Made by a program: the position numbers and the translations under genes. The notes under the pieces are model-generated. The model was not told the DNA's origin, did no database searches, and saw nothing but the letters and a program-made list of their open reading frames with translations. Source: Lytechinus pictus (lineage: Eukaryota > Echinodermata > Echinoidea > Temnopleuroida > Toxopneustidae). From it: a DNA stretch of 64,000 bases. The stretch lies in assembly GCF_037042905.1 (NCBI RefSeq), contig NC_087245.1:31188001-31252000 (forward strand). Reading direction: 5' to 3'. Numbering within the stretch: the stretch's first letter is position 1; each line of letters begins with the position of its first letter. Of this stretch, positions 26,401-41,400 are shown one piece after another.

Positions 26401-29400
26401 GAAATAAAGAAGTGAGGTGAAAGTGAAAAAAAGAAAGAAAACAATTAGTACAACCACTCGGGGAGTGAATGATAAGAATTTAAGAAAATGGGGAGGGGAT
26501 ATTAGAATATTTTAAGGTCAAAGACATATAAATGTAGGACTTTGGACTGAGAACAATGGAGCGTTATCTCTACATAATGATACAGATATGTTCCTGTGTA
26601 AAGGATTAATACAGGAGGATTATTCCCAATTGTCCCCTGAATAATCAATTGAATACAACATTCCATTTATCAATTAACTTAATTACATGGAGTCATTTGT
26701 AACATCTACTTTTAGAGCTTAGAGCTACATGTAATTGAATGAGATTGAGCCCTTGGAACAAATGAGTTTATATGAAAACAGAAAAATGAAAGAAAAAACA
26801 ATTGTTTGAGAACAATTGAATAAACAATGAGAATTAAAGTTAACATGTCAAGGTCAGTATTAATGCTATGGAGATCCTCCCACTCGCTACTCGACCAATA
26901 TTTGTGATGTCGCACATGAACAACTCTCCCCTTTGGACACTGAAAATTTCCCCAAAACATATATATTTTTGCTCATTCTGATATGATACTACAACTCTTT
27001 ATCCATTATGAAACTTTTATTACGTCCTCCAAAGAAAAGAACATCCGATCTCCTGACTTGATACAAAGTGAGAGTTGACGTAAAGTATTACAGAAGTAAA
27101 GGGGGAGTTGCACAGGTGTCACATCACACATCATATTGCCAAAAGGAGGATGTCCATAACAATAGAGATCTCTACATTCAATTGCTAATTACTTGTCCAA
27201 TACTGTTCTCACTCAAATGTTCACTGATCTTATCTTTTAATATTCTTTTATAAAAAAAAGGCAAACTTGGTCCAATTGCTTTATTTTCCTTTTATAGACA
27301 CTATTAACATTTACTTTAGAGATTAGAGCTCATTAAATTTCAAAATAAAAATGGCAGAGCATATTAACTGAAATCCAACCTCAATAATGAAAAAAAAGAT
27401 GTTTGTAATACTGGTGAAATTTTAATGAAACCAGACAAAAATGGGAAAATTATTTCATGATTTTTTTCTGAATGATATAAACAAGTATAACATAGTCAGA
27501 TTTGCTTCTTGTAAATAGGCAATGATGCAACAACAAAAAAACCACCATCTGTTGCAAACATGATTAAATTTGCAAAGCATTTGAAACAGTGGAACTTGGC
27601 TAATTGATACCTTTTAAAAGGAAAGTTCAACAATAGTCCTCTACCTTTAGTGAAAAGTGCTACATTGTACTTTTTCATAAAACTTTTTTCAATAACTAAT
27701 GCTGAAATACATATTAACAAATTGACTCTTAGCCAATCAAACATCATGATGTCAGTACAGTATACATTCTATCACTATGTTGTCATTGATACATATGTTT
27801 TACAAACTAAGGAGTGCCCCAGGGACAGCTATACTTGGGAGATTAACAAAAACGGTAACTATGCAAAAACAAACAAGTGTCATATATATTCTCACTAGTT
27901 GCAGTTCACTGGAAAGAAATGCCTATTTGAAATTTTCAGTGCAGTGGGGATCCCATCTTGCAAAGCATTCATGATTTCCACAAGGCTCTTCTTATTCTGC
28001 CTTTTAAATGAACTTTGAAGAGCAATACATAAAAGTGGCAATAAGCGTATACGTTTACATCATAAAATGATCATATACCGTCTATGTATCTAGGTGCACA
28101 AATTGAGGGCTTCACTATCATTAGGTAAAACAGAGAAAAAATGACATGGGTGCTCGGGTGACTTTCCACCTGAAATTGTAAAAAAGAGACTTGTAAATAA
28201 AAAAGAGCCTGGAAATTCCCCATTCACTACAATGTTAAAGCTTATCCATTCTTGCAGATTTATGAGGTAGGTTGTCAAAAGTAGGGCTCCCAGAAAAAAA
28301 AAGATTGCCTGCAGAAAAACCCCCAAAAATCATAGTATTGAAAACTGTATATTCTCTCGCAAGCGTAAATACACTTATCTGCATAATTATGAAATTTCAA
28401 CACATATATCTGCATAATTATGAAATTTCAGCAACATGCACAAATGCTTTCGGAATGCACATTTCTGACTAAATACACGTGTATATATTGAAGCATTCTT
28501 GAATTTTCTTTTGTAATTATACTCAGGATAATTTAATTTTGTCTATGAATATCAGACAACTAGTTTGAATGAAGATGCTAGGTTTCTGATTTAAAGCTTT
28601 TTGGTGAATGCGAATGTGTATGAAAATTACAGAGAAATTAGTAAAATCATGACCACACAGGCCCTTCAACCCACTTACAATGCTTGAATTATGGCACCTC
28701 ACAGCCAACATACATGTGTATTTAACCCCAATGCTTTCCCCACTCTCATGTAATCATCATATCATGCAGTCCTATTTTACTATTAATCTCTATTAGGACA
28801 GATACATGTAATGCAGGGCTCCACACTAACCCTTTTTTCTATTGGTCCAACCTGTTCATGTCAGATCAGTAGATTCCCAGTTTTCCCATTTTTTACTTGT
28901 CCAAACCTAAAATTTACTGGTCCCCAAAAGACTTGAGTTTTTTTTGCTGTCTCTTATCCCCCCCCCAAAAAAAAAAAATACATACACAACATAATTCATG
29001 AGAGCCATTTATCAATTTTGGAGAGCCATTTTCATAATTTACGAAAGACAAAATATCATTTGTATCAGTTGGATATATTTATTTTTCACTGGTCATGTCG
29101 GACCAGTATTAAAATCTGGCTATTTCTGAGAAGTTACTGGCCTAGCAACAAATTTTGCTGGTCTAGGACCATCAGACCAGTGCCAGTGTTGCGCACTGGA
29201 TAATGATCCAAGTTATGCATGAAGTTTGTATCTACTGTACATGTGAAACATACAGATAGCATTTATCAACAGAAAAGTGATGGCTCAAAGTCACTAAAAG
29301 GGTTTCAGTTTAATAGTACGATCACTAATATGATAGTCATACTTAAGTTAGCTTCTGGAAATCACTAAAATCTTATAATACCTTTTAATTTATGCTTGGT

Positions 29401-32400
29401 AACATGACTTTAAAAATATCAAAAAACTTTTTGATAATAAGAACATGTTAAACATTTGAAATAAAGGACGACTGATTCAGGATATTATCAAAACACCCCC
29501 ACCCTTTTAATCCATTTTGAGTCCAAGATGCATCATCTTTCAATCTGAGGGACGTGGGCTCGATTCCCAGCCATGGCGTGTTTTCCTTCAGGAAGAAAAT
29601 TTACCCACATTGTGCTGCACTCAACCCAGGTGAGGTGGATTGGTATCCGGGCCGGTAGGATGAAATTCCTTGAATGCTTTGGTGCCTACATGGCAGCACA
29701 GCTAAAGCAGCGCTTTGTATCCTCAGGCAATAAGCAGTTTATGAATCAAGCTGTCATTATTATTTTGAGTCCATATTTGGCAAAAAGCAAACATTTCACA
29801 ATAGTTGATGGGTCTGGTATGATCATGATACATTGGTATCAAGCTGTTGGCCCGGATATTCTTCATGCCAGAGGGACAAAAGAGAAGATTCTTAAACATT
29901 TACATGAGGCATTATTTCTGGAGCCCATCAGCACAAAGTTTGAATACTTCATTACAGGTTAAAAAAAATAGATACGGGGGCTTGGGGTGATTTTGCCCAC
30001 CCCCCCCAAAAAAAAAAAGAGCCCCAAATTCTTCCTATTCACTGTGATGTTTTAAAGCTTATCCAATGTTGCAGATTTAGGTGGTAGATTGAGAAGAGTT
30101 GCCCCGAAAATAAATTGGGTTATTGCCTCCAGGCTGGAATGCTTTACTAATGCTTACATTGCATCCAACAAGAATTGAATATACTAGCAAAACAATATTA
30201 ATATAATTTGCACAAACTATATTTTCAATCCTAATATGCAGTAAATTCAGTTCGTAACACACACCAATACAGCTGAAAATGGTCAGAAGTTTTGCTTTGG
30301 CATAGATGGTTATATGCAGGAGATATAACGGTTCTTTTGGCACTTTTCAACAAATCCAGAACAACATACAAACATTGAAAAATACATGCCCTTTAATGGA
30401 AAATGTAAAGCCGTGTATAAATAGATCAGATCAAGGCATACTATGTAGCTGTACAGTTTAAAACCAAGCAATTGCTTAGGTTACCTTTTTCTTCTTCCGG
30501 TTTAGCAACATTATCACTGACTTGTACATCGACTGCATGTACAAAGATATAGGAAACATTGAGATTATGAACAATGTCAATCTGGGCCCCATCTTACAAA
30601 GAGTTACGATCAATCCAATCAATCACAACTATGGACGGCCAGTAATGTCGACATCTAAAAATGCAAATTTGGTCAAAATATTGTCTAGATATGATGTACA
30701 TTCATACATTTGCCGTTCCCTTGAAGATTCAATGTGATTCTCTTTGTTTTATTTTGGGAATTCCCTGTAGAAAAAATTATGACACTGATGGCTTTCCATA
30801 GAGTTACGATTAATTGGATCAATCCTAACTCTTTGTAAGACGGGGCCCTGTTGAGATCAGAATTTCAAAGAAATTGTAATAACATTAATAATATATGGAC
30901 ATTCCAACCAATAAAATCTTAGTGATCAGAGTTCAGAACAGTGGTAGGACCGCTGAAATCGAAATTCCGATTAGATAGAGCCTCCCTGTAGGAATAAGAA
31001 CAAATTAATTTCCAAACTGTAACGATGTCATCATCGGCTGTGACTTGAAGCCAATTTGGGTTTTACTCCGACCACAGGGCTTGCGCAAAGCAAAATTATG
31101 ATATAATTCGTCCTTTAACATTATGCCGAACTTAAAATGACATAACTTTACTTCTTGGAACTTTCACATTTAATTCAAAATGTGATTTATTACAAAACTT
31201 GTGTCGCATAGTGTTCGCTGGGCTTCAAGATAATTTCTTCTTCTTTTTTTTATTTAAAGATACTCCAACAGTGTAGGGAATACTTGAGCCTAAGGGCACC
31301 AGACAATTTTACCCTCATGACAGCCAAAAGTGCTTTGGGGCAACCATCTTTTCTAAGGTTGCCCCAAAATCTATCAGAAACAATATTTAGGGATGCCAGT
31401 TGGAATCGATCAGAGGGCCTGAAAATCACCTAGAATACATTATTTTGTACACAGAAATGCTAAAACTATGGCCTGAAAAAAAATTACCAGAGCCTGAATT
31501 CAGGCTTTTGCCTGAAAACTGGCATCCCTGAATATTTAAGAACATTTAGAAAATCAGTATTCTAGTATTCTACATGTACACACAGCAGAATAACGGCTAT
31601 GCCTTTACAGCATAATTACTCATTGAACGATAAAACTAGCCCCTGAAATGAAAGATAAAGCCCCTGAAATTCAGCAATCACCCCAATGTGACTGACATAG
31701 CTCCTAAAAACAAACAAACAAATTCTTACCCTGTCATATTATTATAAAGGCCTAATTGTCTAAAAAAAAAAAAAAAAGCAGGTTTAATATGTGAAAAAAG
31801 AGGGGGCAGGGCAGGAGTAAAAAAAATACATTAGGAAAATTTACAATGAGATAAGAAAAGATAGAGACAGAGGTTGAATTTTGAGAATTTTTTTACAGAA
31901 AAGAAAGAGGGATATGATACAAATCAGAGAAAAAAACATAGAGAATTGTTTTGCAAAAGAAACTAATAAACAAAACAAATACAAGAGAAGAAATTAAAAG
32001 AACAGGGCACGGAGATAGAAGAGGAGAAAGGGAGAAATAGAAAGAGAAAGAGCAGAAGGAGGAGAAAGAAAAAGAAATAAAAAATGGAAAGGAAGAGGAG
32101 AAATGGCCAGATGGGTGGAGTGAGCGGGGTGGGGGGGGGGGGGGGTAAGAAAGAGGAGAAAGGGTTCAGAAAAAGGACAAAAAGAAAAAAAATGTGAAGA
32201 ATAATAAGGAAAAGGAAAAGATCTCCATGAACCATCAACAGAGGAGAGTACAACATGGATGAAACAAAGATTACATACAGTGTAGAGGTACATTGAGGTA
32301 CAATTCAACAAGATATTTGAACAAACTAGTAATTGAATACTGTATCAATTGAATGTTGAATGATACCAGCTACATTTAAAACCCCATATAACATAGCTTG

Positions 32401-35400
32401 TTACAGTTTGGCAGAAATGTCCCATTGGTATAGTATGCAAAGTGCAATGAATAGCACATTATAATATTGTTTACAATTCTTGAAAAGTTCAGAATCAAAT
32501 TACCTTGTTTCGCTGGAAGTTATTAATGCAAAAGAGAGAAATAGTGGATTAAAAAAGCACACAATACTAATTTCTACATTGACACAAGATAAAAGCATGG
32601 TGACTGAAATAATATCACACAGCATATCTTCGGTCCATCAGTTACAAAAGGCATTAATAGACTGAAATATTAATGATTAAAGGGTGTTTTACAAGATGGA
32701 AATTTAAAATTCAAATTAAAATTTGAATTGTAACATTTGCTCTAAGGTGGCCGTGAGGAGAGTCAAAATCAGCCGTTATAACATATTTTGTGATAGCTTC
32801 ATATCTATACTTGGTTTGAATAAAACCTGTTTTCAACTTGCCGTATTGCCACCGTTGAGCAAATGTGACTGAGGTATAAGACAATGTTTTAACCCAAAAT
32901 ACACCAGATAAGCCATAACTTGCTTGCCTGAACAGCCATGCAATTGATAACCTTGCACCAAGATTCTTGCGTTAGAAGAGTTTACGCATGTCATGTACAG
33001 GAAATATGTGTACAATGCATGATCACTCATGCATGGAAAAAAAAACATTTAAGCTTGGCATTTTGCGAGGACAAACGTCCATTAACACGGCACTTTAGTA
33101 TGGGCCTGGATACATGTATATGAACATTGCAACCCTGCAAATGCACAAAATTGGTTTGACAAGGTTAACACTAAGCCCTGGAACATAATTGATTGGTTGA
33201 TAGTGGTTAGAGCATTGGACTCATAATTGCAAGGTTGTCAGTTCAAGTCTCCGCTCTGCCATTGTCCCTACTTTGATAAAAATACCCAAGAGTAATATCT
33301 GTCATCTAATAAGGTAAACCACTATGCCTGATTAACCTAGACGGAAAGCGTTTCCTAGGAGATTGGTTATATACCAGCTTGGCGTTTGCCAGCAAAAAAA
33401 AAAGCTGTCCTGTCGAGTTCCTAAAGGAGTTACCATGAACAGAAACAAAAGCATTTTTGCAATTAATTGCATTGATTATAGTGTATGAGGCGAGACAAAA
33501 TTCATAAAGTGTGCGCAATCTCCCCCTTCCCACAAAAAAAAATAGCGAAGGGGAGGGGCAGTTTCCCTGACTAACCATAACAAGGTCTCATTTCTTCTCC
33601 AACCCATTCAAAGTTGTGTTGGCTCAATCATGGGAAGTCCTCAAACTCTGAGAGGTGAGCCGGTGTGCTCACTGAGGGAAGAATGTTCAATTAACAGTTC
33701 AATTTAAGAGTTTGGAAAACAAGAGATTAATTCCTGCCATGAGGCAAAGAGGTCTGTCATCAGAATGGGAAGCTGGCTGTTTTATTCATACTCACCATTG
33801 TTATCTTCGATGCTATATCCACCGCTCTTGACGGCTGTGAGGGTGATCCCTTCATCTCCCTTGGAGCCTAGCTGCTTTTGTCTCTGCTCTTGTATCTTCT
33901 TCTCCCCACGCGACCTGAAAAAAAGGATAGCGACATGAACTAATCTCACACGCAGTCTACCACTTAGAACAATTCATACAGAAGGATAGGTAGCGCTTCT
34001 ATGGGAATTACAATAAACAGTAAGACATTATTTGAGGAGTAATTTTCTCATTCAACACTGAAAATGCGTCAGGAACTCATTTTGTAGAATTTGACATGGA
34101 GTTCAACATGACATACATGTACATGTAGGTCAAACTTGTGCATTTGTTAGTGAAAAGCGACACCTTGTTTGGATTTTACATAAAGTACATGTAGGCAATT
34201 GTTAGTGTCTACAGGCATCTCCTGTGACAGAGAAGCACTCTCATGCAATACACAGTATATCTGAACCATGCAAGCAAAAAGAATGCTGAAGTCCTTTTAG
34301 GTAAAAAAGTATCAATTCTGAGATTTTTGCAGAAATTTCAAGTGGAAGTCCGATTCTAGTATAGGTGGCGAAATTCTATATTCCATTTTTTCGGGATATG
34401 AAAAGATTTTGTTCAACACAAAATTCAGATACAGACTTTGTACTATTAAATGCATTAAAAAAAATTCAGCAAAATCCCATCTTTGCACATATGAATGCCA
34501 CCAATTCATGTAGCATTTAAGAAATTCTTTCCAAATTCGTCCCTCGGGTGGAGAGCGGCAATGAGGATTCATGTTTCGTGAGTTGACTACTTTGACCATG
34601 AGAACAGCGATAACAATACTCACTGCATGCAGGTCAGACAGACCGCCAGGAGCACGACAAGGACAAAGAGCACGCAGACGATCGGGACCATGATCTTGTC
34701 CAGGCCGGTGTCCAGCTCAATGATGCGCTTGTCACCAATGAACACAAGTGCCTGGCCAGTGGCGTTGTTGATGTCTGCTACACTCCCCTCCACAATAGCT
34801 ACAAAGAGACAAGATTTTGATTTTTAGAGAAGAGAAAATTTGATAGTTCAGTTAAATATTTCTGTCTCCATAAACTAACATCAAATAGATTTTAACTTTA
34901 TATTCATATTTGAAAAAAAAAATACAGCACATGCAATGTAAACATGTATGTTGAAGGTATATGGGCATACAGTATTATGACATTGTGGGGTAGGGGTAGC
35001 AAAATATTTAAAACTAAATAAAAATATGAAAAAATGTATATTCAAATATATATTTATGTTATTTAAAATATATATAGAGTCTGCATAATCACATTTGCTC
35101 TCCTCTAAATTATGGTTTTGCTGAATGTGTAACATAGTGAAGTCGAATTTTAGGCCAGAAATGTAAAAAAAAAATTATGATAGTGGTCTTCAAAATTTAT
35201 GAAAACAAAACCATCTCAATACTGGAGATAGTAGAGCACTTACTGACTACTGTGGCTTTAGGAACGACATACTCCATGGCGGCGTCAGACGCCCTGTCGG
35301 CCTCAGGAATCCTTACATAAAAGGTCATTTTGATGTCCCCATTATAATACTCGGGAGAATTCTCAGAGAGTACAATGGTAAAGGGGCTGCAGAAAGATTG

Positions 35401-38400
35401 AAAGATTGTAGAAACATATGATTTAGATATATTATCATTTTATGTAACTGTTTTAAAATCCTGTCGGACTACATGTATGTACTATGTAGAGTGCTGATTA
35501 AAATATAAATTTCATATAAATTAAGTACACATTTAGCTTTATGCTTGTGGAAAACCATAAAAAATACAACAAAAATATTATTATCAAAAGTCTACAAAAA
35601 CAAATGCATTTTCATGGATTTCCTATTTGTAGCCATATTGCATGGTTAACTATGCATGGCTGATCGCTATAAATAAGCTAGCTTTTGAAAGGTATTCATT
35701 TATTCAAATTATAGAAATTCAAGCATTATTTTGAAGTACTTAAACAAAACTTTTGTGATTCCTTGATTTCCTTCATCATTTTCTTTAAGGTATAAAACTT
35801 TTGAGGCATGCAAATTTCATCATGAAGTTCAGATACTGTAAAGCCAAATGATTTTCAAAAATATTCATTATTCAGATTGTTTCTACTCACTCACTCATGA
35901 GTACTAAGTAATCACAAAATCATAAAGAGGAGACTTAAGCTTTACACTGATGGGTCATTTTATTTGTGATACACTGTAAGTTGGGGTGTAGTGGTTAAGA
36001 CTAGATAGTCTTTCAATTTGAGGGCCGTAATTTCGATTCCCAGCCATGACGTGTTTTCCTTTGATCAGCAAGAAATTTACCCACATTGTGCTGCACTCAA
36101 CCTAGTTCAGATTCTGAACGATTTTATTTAAGAGCAATCCCCCAACCGCTGCCAGGCCGAGAGATGGCGTGATCCCGAATTGTACGGGCGAGGAATCCTC
36201 GCCCGTACAATTCCTCGCCCATACAATTCGGGATCACGCCATCTCTCGGCCTGGCAGCGGTTGGGGGATTGCTTTTAAATAAAATCGTTCAGAATCTGAA
36301 CTACACTCAACCCAGGTGAAGTAAATGGGTACCGGCAGGAAATAATTCCTCAAAAAGCTGTGAGCACCGGAATCTGTAGACTAGCTTAGCCGCTGGGGTA
36401 ATATATAGGAGAGCCTTGGGCACCTAACAAGGTGGATATGTGCACTAGATACAAATCCTAATACTATTATTATCATTAATAGAGCATCAGTTATTCTTGG
36501 TTCTGTTTTTTTTTCCTGTCCAGTGAACAGTATTGCATAACTCAACTTGGTGATTACACGATAATCAAATACTTGCTAATTACTTTGAGGCCGTTTTTTC
36601 TACCTATCTAATGAACAATACTACAATTCATTTCTATTATTAATGAAAAATACAATTCTCATACAGTACAATGCTGTCATTTCAACCTCCAATGACAATT
36701 TTTGTTTAAATGGTATACTAACATGTATCCATAACAATTCTACAGATTATCTTCAAAACAAACAGAGAAACCATGGTTAACGATATTCATACGTAGTGTA
36801 CTACTTACTAGTAGCTTGCAATACATATTTACTCAATGATCAATGTGCATACATGTAGGAAAATAACTTAATTGTTAGACTAAGACTAGATTGCTACTTA
36901 TATGTATAAATATGCATGCACCTTTAGACCTACAATGAACGCAACAAGCGTTCAAAATAAACCTCAAAATTGCCATTGAAAATGTTCCAAATTTGATAAA
37001 GACAATCAAAACATAAAATGGAAAAAGAACAATAAACTAAAAATGAAAATGAATGCTCAATGAATGAGTACCATACATGTATGAGTATGATTATTGATGA
37101 ACATCAAGCATACACGAGCCTTGTAAGGGGCGTCTGTGTATATCAGCACTCTCAATGATTAATCTATCAATAATTAAACACACCCGCACAGGCTGCACCC
37201 AACAGAGTTCTTTCAGCAAAGCATAGTGATACAATGAATAGAGCCATTTAGACTTGAGTGCTTTACTGTATCACAATACAAAATTTCATTAATCATATTC
37301 AGTGATCAGTATTGTCAATGTTTTAGTTGTATTACATCTTCATGAACAAGTTCAATGAAGAGACAAATTTTATGTATGTCCTCCGTACAGTTCATGTAAA
37401 AAAAATTGAATATGAGCACAAGATATATGAGCAACTTTATAGGAGTATCATTTTTTTATTACGTACATGTATGTAGCTCCATATATCCCTGTACCACGGA
37501 GCTCCATGCCTATTCACTGCTAATTGTAATGATGTATTTTATGTATCATACAATTTTATTCATTTCATGCATTATAATGCATAAATAGAATAAAGTACAT
37601 ATGCTGACTTTTAGAAGTAGCCTTTTGGCCTCGGGGGGGGGGGGGGCACTTCCATTGACGAGTGGATACCAGCCACGACCATGGGTTTCGAAAAGCACCC
37701 TAAACAAGTATTTTCCATATTCTGAAAATGCACCCCTTAACAAGAAGTATTGGCATGTGAAACCCTACCCTTAAAAAGTATTGGAAGCAAAGTGGTACCC
37801 TTGACAAGTATTTCCTGAATTGACCCCCTAAAGCGATATTTAAATTGTTACATCACATACATGATCACGGACTTCGGCTTTAACTTTAATACATTGGGTT
37901 TTGTACCGCCCCACCTCCCAGGCCCACATATCGCTCATATCGGACTCTAAACAGATTATAAAGCATTTCATTCTTTTTTCACACCCTCGCAAATTTGACT
38001 GAAAACATGTAGCTTTCCTAGCAAAATACACCATTTTGGTATTTTAGTGTTTTTGACACCCTCATTACATTACATACCGGTACTTAACGTGCCCAATCTT
38101 GAAAAAGAGATCCTTTTACCTGCCCCCCCCCCTGGATTTTGACCTTAAAATGAATACTGTTCTATTATTTATTTCAACCTCAGAGGTGATGCCTGGGTAA
38201 TTTGGTAGGGGGTGGGGTTGAACTTAAGGTGTTCAATTTTCTCCAAATTACTATCGTCTACCATTTTCAACACCTATCCCTATCTCTATTCAAATTTTTT
38301 TTCATATCCCCCCCCTTTTTTTTCCTTCAAGTTTATTTCACTGGGGGCTGTAAACGCCCACCTCCCTCTCTCTACAAGCAGCACCTCCTTGTTCATCCTG

Positions 38401-41400
38401 CTTTACAACAAGTAGACAATGTCAACAGTAGGCTATTGTCTATCATAACAATAGACAGTAGCCTACTCCATATACTACGCCTACTCACGTTCATGCAACT
38501 CTGCATGCAAGCACTTCATGTAATAATGGAGTGTATATACTACCACTCATAACACAAACACAGGGAGATACTATGCTTTGTCAAATTATGCAATGCTTGA
38601 GTGATTCTGGTCCATTGGATGTACAGTATTTTATAGATCCCTGAGGCTGTTTAATGATCCAATGCACTATGAAAAGTGTCATCTTCAGATGGCAAATACA
38701 GGGTGAATAGTTAATTCCTCTTCCTCTTTTACTACTGTACTACATCATTTATGTATGTATTGAAATGCACACGCATGCAATAACTAGAAGTGCACACACA
38801 TGCAGAAAATGATATTTAAAAAATTATTGTTGTTTTATATCTATCAGGGTAATCCTTTTTTGTAAATACATGTATCAAAAGTGCAAGTGGTACAACATTA
38901 TCCTTTTGAGAATGGGGGGGGGGGGGGAATACAGCATGAATGAGTGATCTACATGTAAATGCATGTATAATTTTATAAATGGAGATCATACCTGAGATAC
39001 ATACGTCAGGATGATTAAAAATTCTACAATTAAGTACCTGTGGTCTCGGAAAGCCCTCACCTGTTTCACTTATGTGGGCATACCAGCATTTTACCAGATT
39101 GGAATTATTACATCAGGGAAGTGTTATAACACTTCCCTGATTACATCATCTAATAAGTACACATTACACTAGACAATTGCCTCACATACAGTGTAGGAGA
39201 CATTTATCATCTTATTATTTAGTAACTTGTCAGTAGTTATTTTGTTGGGCAGAGGTTCTTAACCATTAAAAAAAATTCAGTTACACCTTTAAAGAAACTT
39301 TAAGCAATGGCCTACATGCAATTAACTCTGATGCCCTTCTGATATGCATCAATGCCCCTCTTATTGACATCAATTGCTTTTTTTTTAGTCATTTTGTTAT
39401 GTTCCCCATTCTATACTCTAATAATAATAAAGTACATGAACCCTTCAAAAAGAGATATTGTCCAAAAAACAATTGAAGTTTGAGGCCTGCTAGTATATTA
39501 ACTATGAAAGGTAATTTTTTTTTTGTATCTCAGATGGATGCCGTACAATAACAAGTGGAATGCCTCTGGCCGTCTCACCTGCATCACGCGATTCAATATA
39601 GCAGCAGTGCTGATTTTGAAAACTACTATAACTCGCACAAGATGTTCAGTGATACTTGGTTACTCTTATTTCCACGTTTTATGAACTAGACCAATACACT
39701 TATAGAGATATGATGACAATTCAACAAATACCCCCAACGTGGCCAAAGTTCTTTGACCTTACATGACCTTTGACCTTGATCATGTGACCTGAAACTCGCA
39801 CAGGATGTTCAGTGATACTTGATTACTATTATGTCCAAGTTTTATGAACTAGACCAACACACTTTCAAATTTATGGCTTTAATTCAACAAATACCCCAAT
39901 TTGGCCAAAGTTCATTGACCCTAAATGACCTTTGACCTTGATCATGTGACCTGAAACTTGCACAGGATGTTCAGTAATACTTGATTATTATTATGTTCAA
40001 GTTTCATGAATCAGATCCATAAACTTTCAAAGTTATGATGGTAATTCAACAGATACCCCCAATTCGGCCAAAGTTCATTGACCCTAAATGACCTTTGACC
40101 TTGGTCATGTGATGTGAAACTCAAGCAGGATGTTTAGTGATACTTGATTAACCTTATGTATAAGTTTCATGAACTAGGTCCATATATTTTCTAAGTTATG
40201 ATGACATTTCAAAAACTTAACCTTAGGTTAAGATTTTGATGTTGATTCCCCCAACATGGTCTAAGTTCATTGACCCTAAATGACCTTTGACCTTGGTCAT
40301 GTGACATGAAACTCAGGCAGGATGTTCAGTAATACTTGATTAACCTTATGGCCAAGTTTCATGAACTAGGTCCATATACTTTCTAAGTTATGCTGTCATT
40401 TCAAAAACTTAACCTCAGGTTAAGATTTGGTGTTGACGCCGCCGCCGCCGTCGCCGTCGGAAAAGCGGCGCCTATAGTCTCACTCTGCTATGCAGGTGAG
40501 ACAAAAATAAGCAATTCATCAACACAACAAGAAGAACACATACATGTACATACTGCCCAATTAACAAAATAGAATTACAGTGTAACATTCTGAATGACCT
40601 AATTGCAGATCCCATATTATGACCAAATGTACGTATCAGAAGTTGTCAAGACCAGTTCTAAAATGGATCAGTCCACTAATTCTTAATTTTTTTAAACATA
40701 ATTGTCATCCAAGTATGTCTGACCCATTAAATTATTCACATACTATGAGTGAACAAGCTCTCTCCAAGCAAACATCCATACTGTGAAACTTAATCTTCTT
40801 TTATTCAAAGCAGCACTCATACAGAAACTATTTTGAGAATATTTGCCCTATCAAATATTCCTCCCACTTCCTGAATAGGTAGACTGTGACCCTAACCTAT
40901 TAACCAAACCAACACAGCAGAAAAATACCAGTCTTGGAAACATAAACAGAAATACAATTATCAAATCAAATTGCACTCTCTTATTTTCTTGCAATAATTG
41001 AGGCACATTTCCATAATATTTAAGTCACATTTTTATATCTAAAATTTAAGTCACTTTCAATTTTCTTTTAGTTAACAGATACAATTTCCATGAGAATCTT
41101 AACTTAAAGATCAACATATGGGCTTGTAACAAATCAATCTTTATGCACATTTAAAGTCACACAAAGCATAATCAATAACAGATTAAAGAGAAAAAGAAAA
41201 CAGGACAGGGGAATTAATTAAAAATTGCAAGAAGAATGCCTTTATTAATTCTATTTTCTTCTGAAAACAGTCAGCAAGATATTGGTAGAATACAAATGAA
41301 TTGTAGCTGATTACACACTAAATTTTTACAAATATATTTGACAGATGAAATCTCATCTATTCTCTTTCCTAATTTCCGGGATTAAATCAATTTTTCATGT

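Larger units (their letters stand above)
17431..33795 (-). other. 16.4-kb last intron of the membrane-protein gene
   Basis: No further exon of this or another gene was found in it. It holds the repeats listed separately between 17911 and 33300; the stretches 19221-20630, 21343-25258, 26000-29540 and 29960-30580 are AT-rich with no structure that I can name beyond short homopolymer and low-complexity runs. Confidence 0.65.

Noticed and set aside
29573..29962. 129-codon plus-strand frame, the longest single frame on the plus strand
   Set aside because: Its first third is SINE sequence and the rest shows no protein family; no splice sites.
31963..32311. Minus-strand Pro/Leu/Phe-rich frames
   Set aside because: Product of the purine-rich tract; no start context, domain or splice sites.
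33197..33262. Possible tRNA gene
   Set aside because: A- and B-box-like words are present but no acceptor-stem pairing or full cloverleaf was found; it fits a SINE head.
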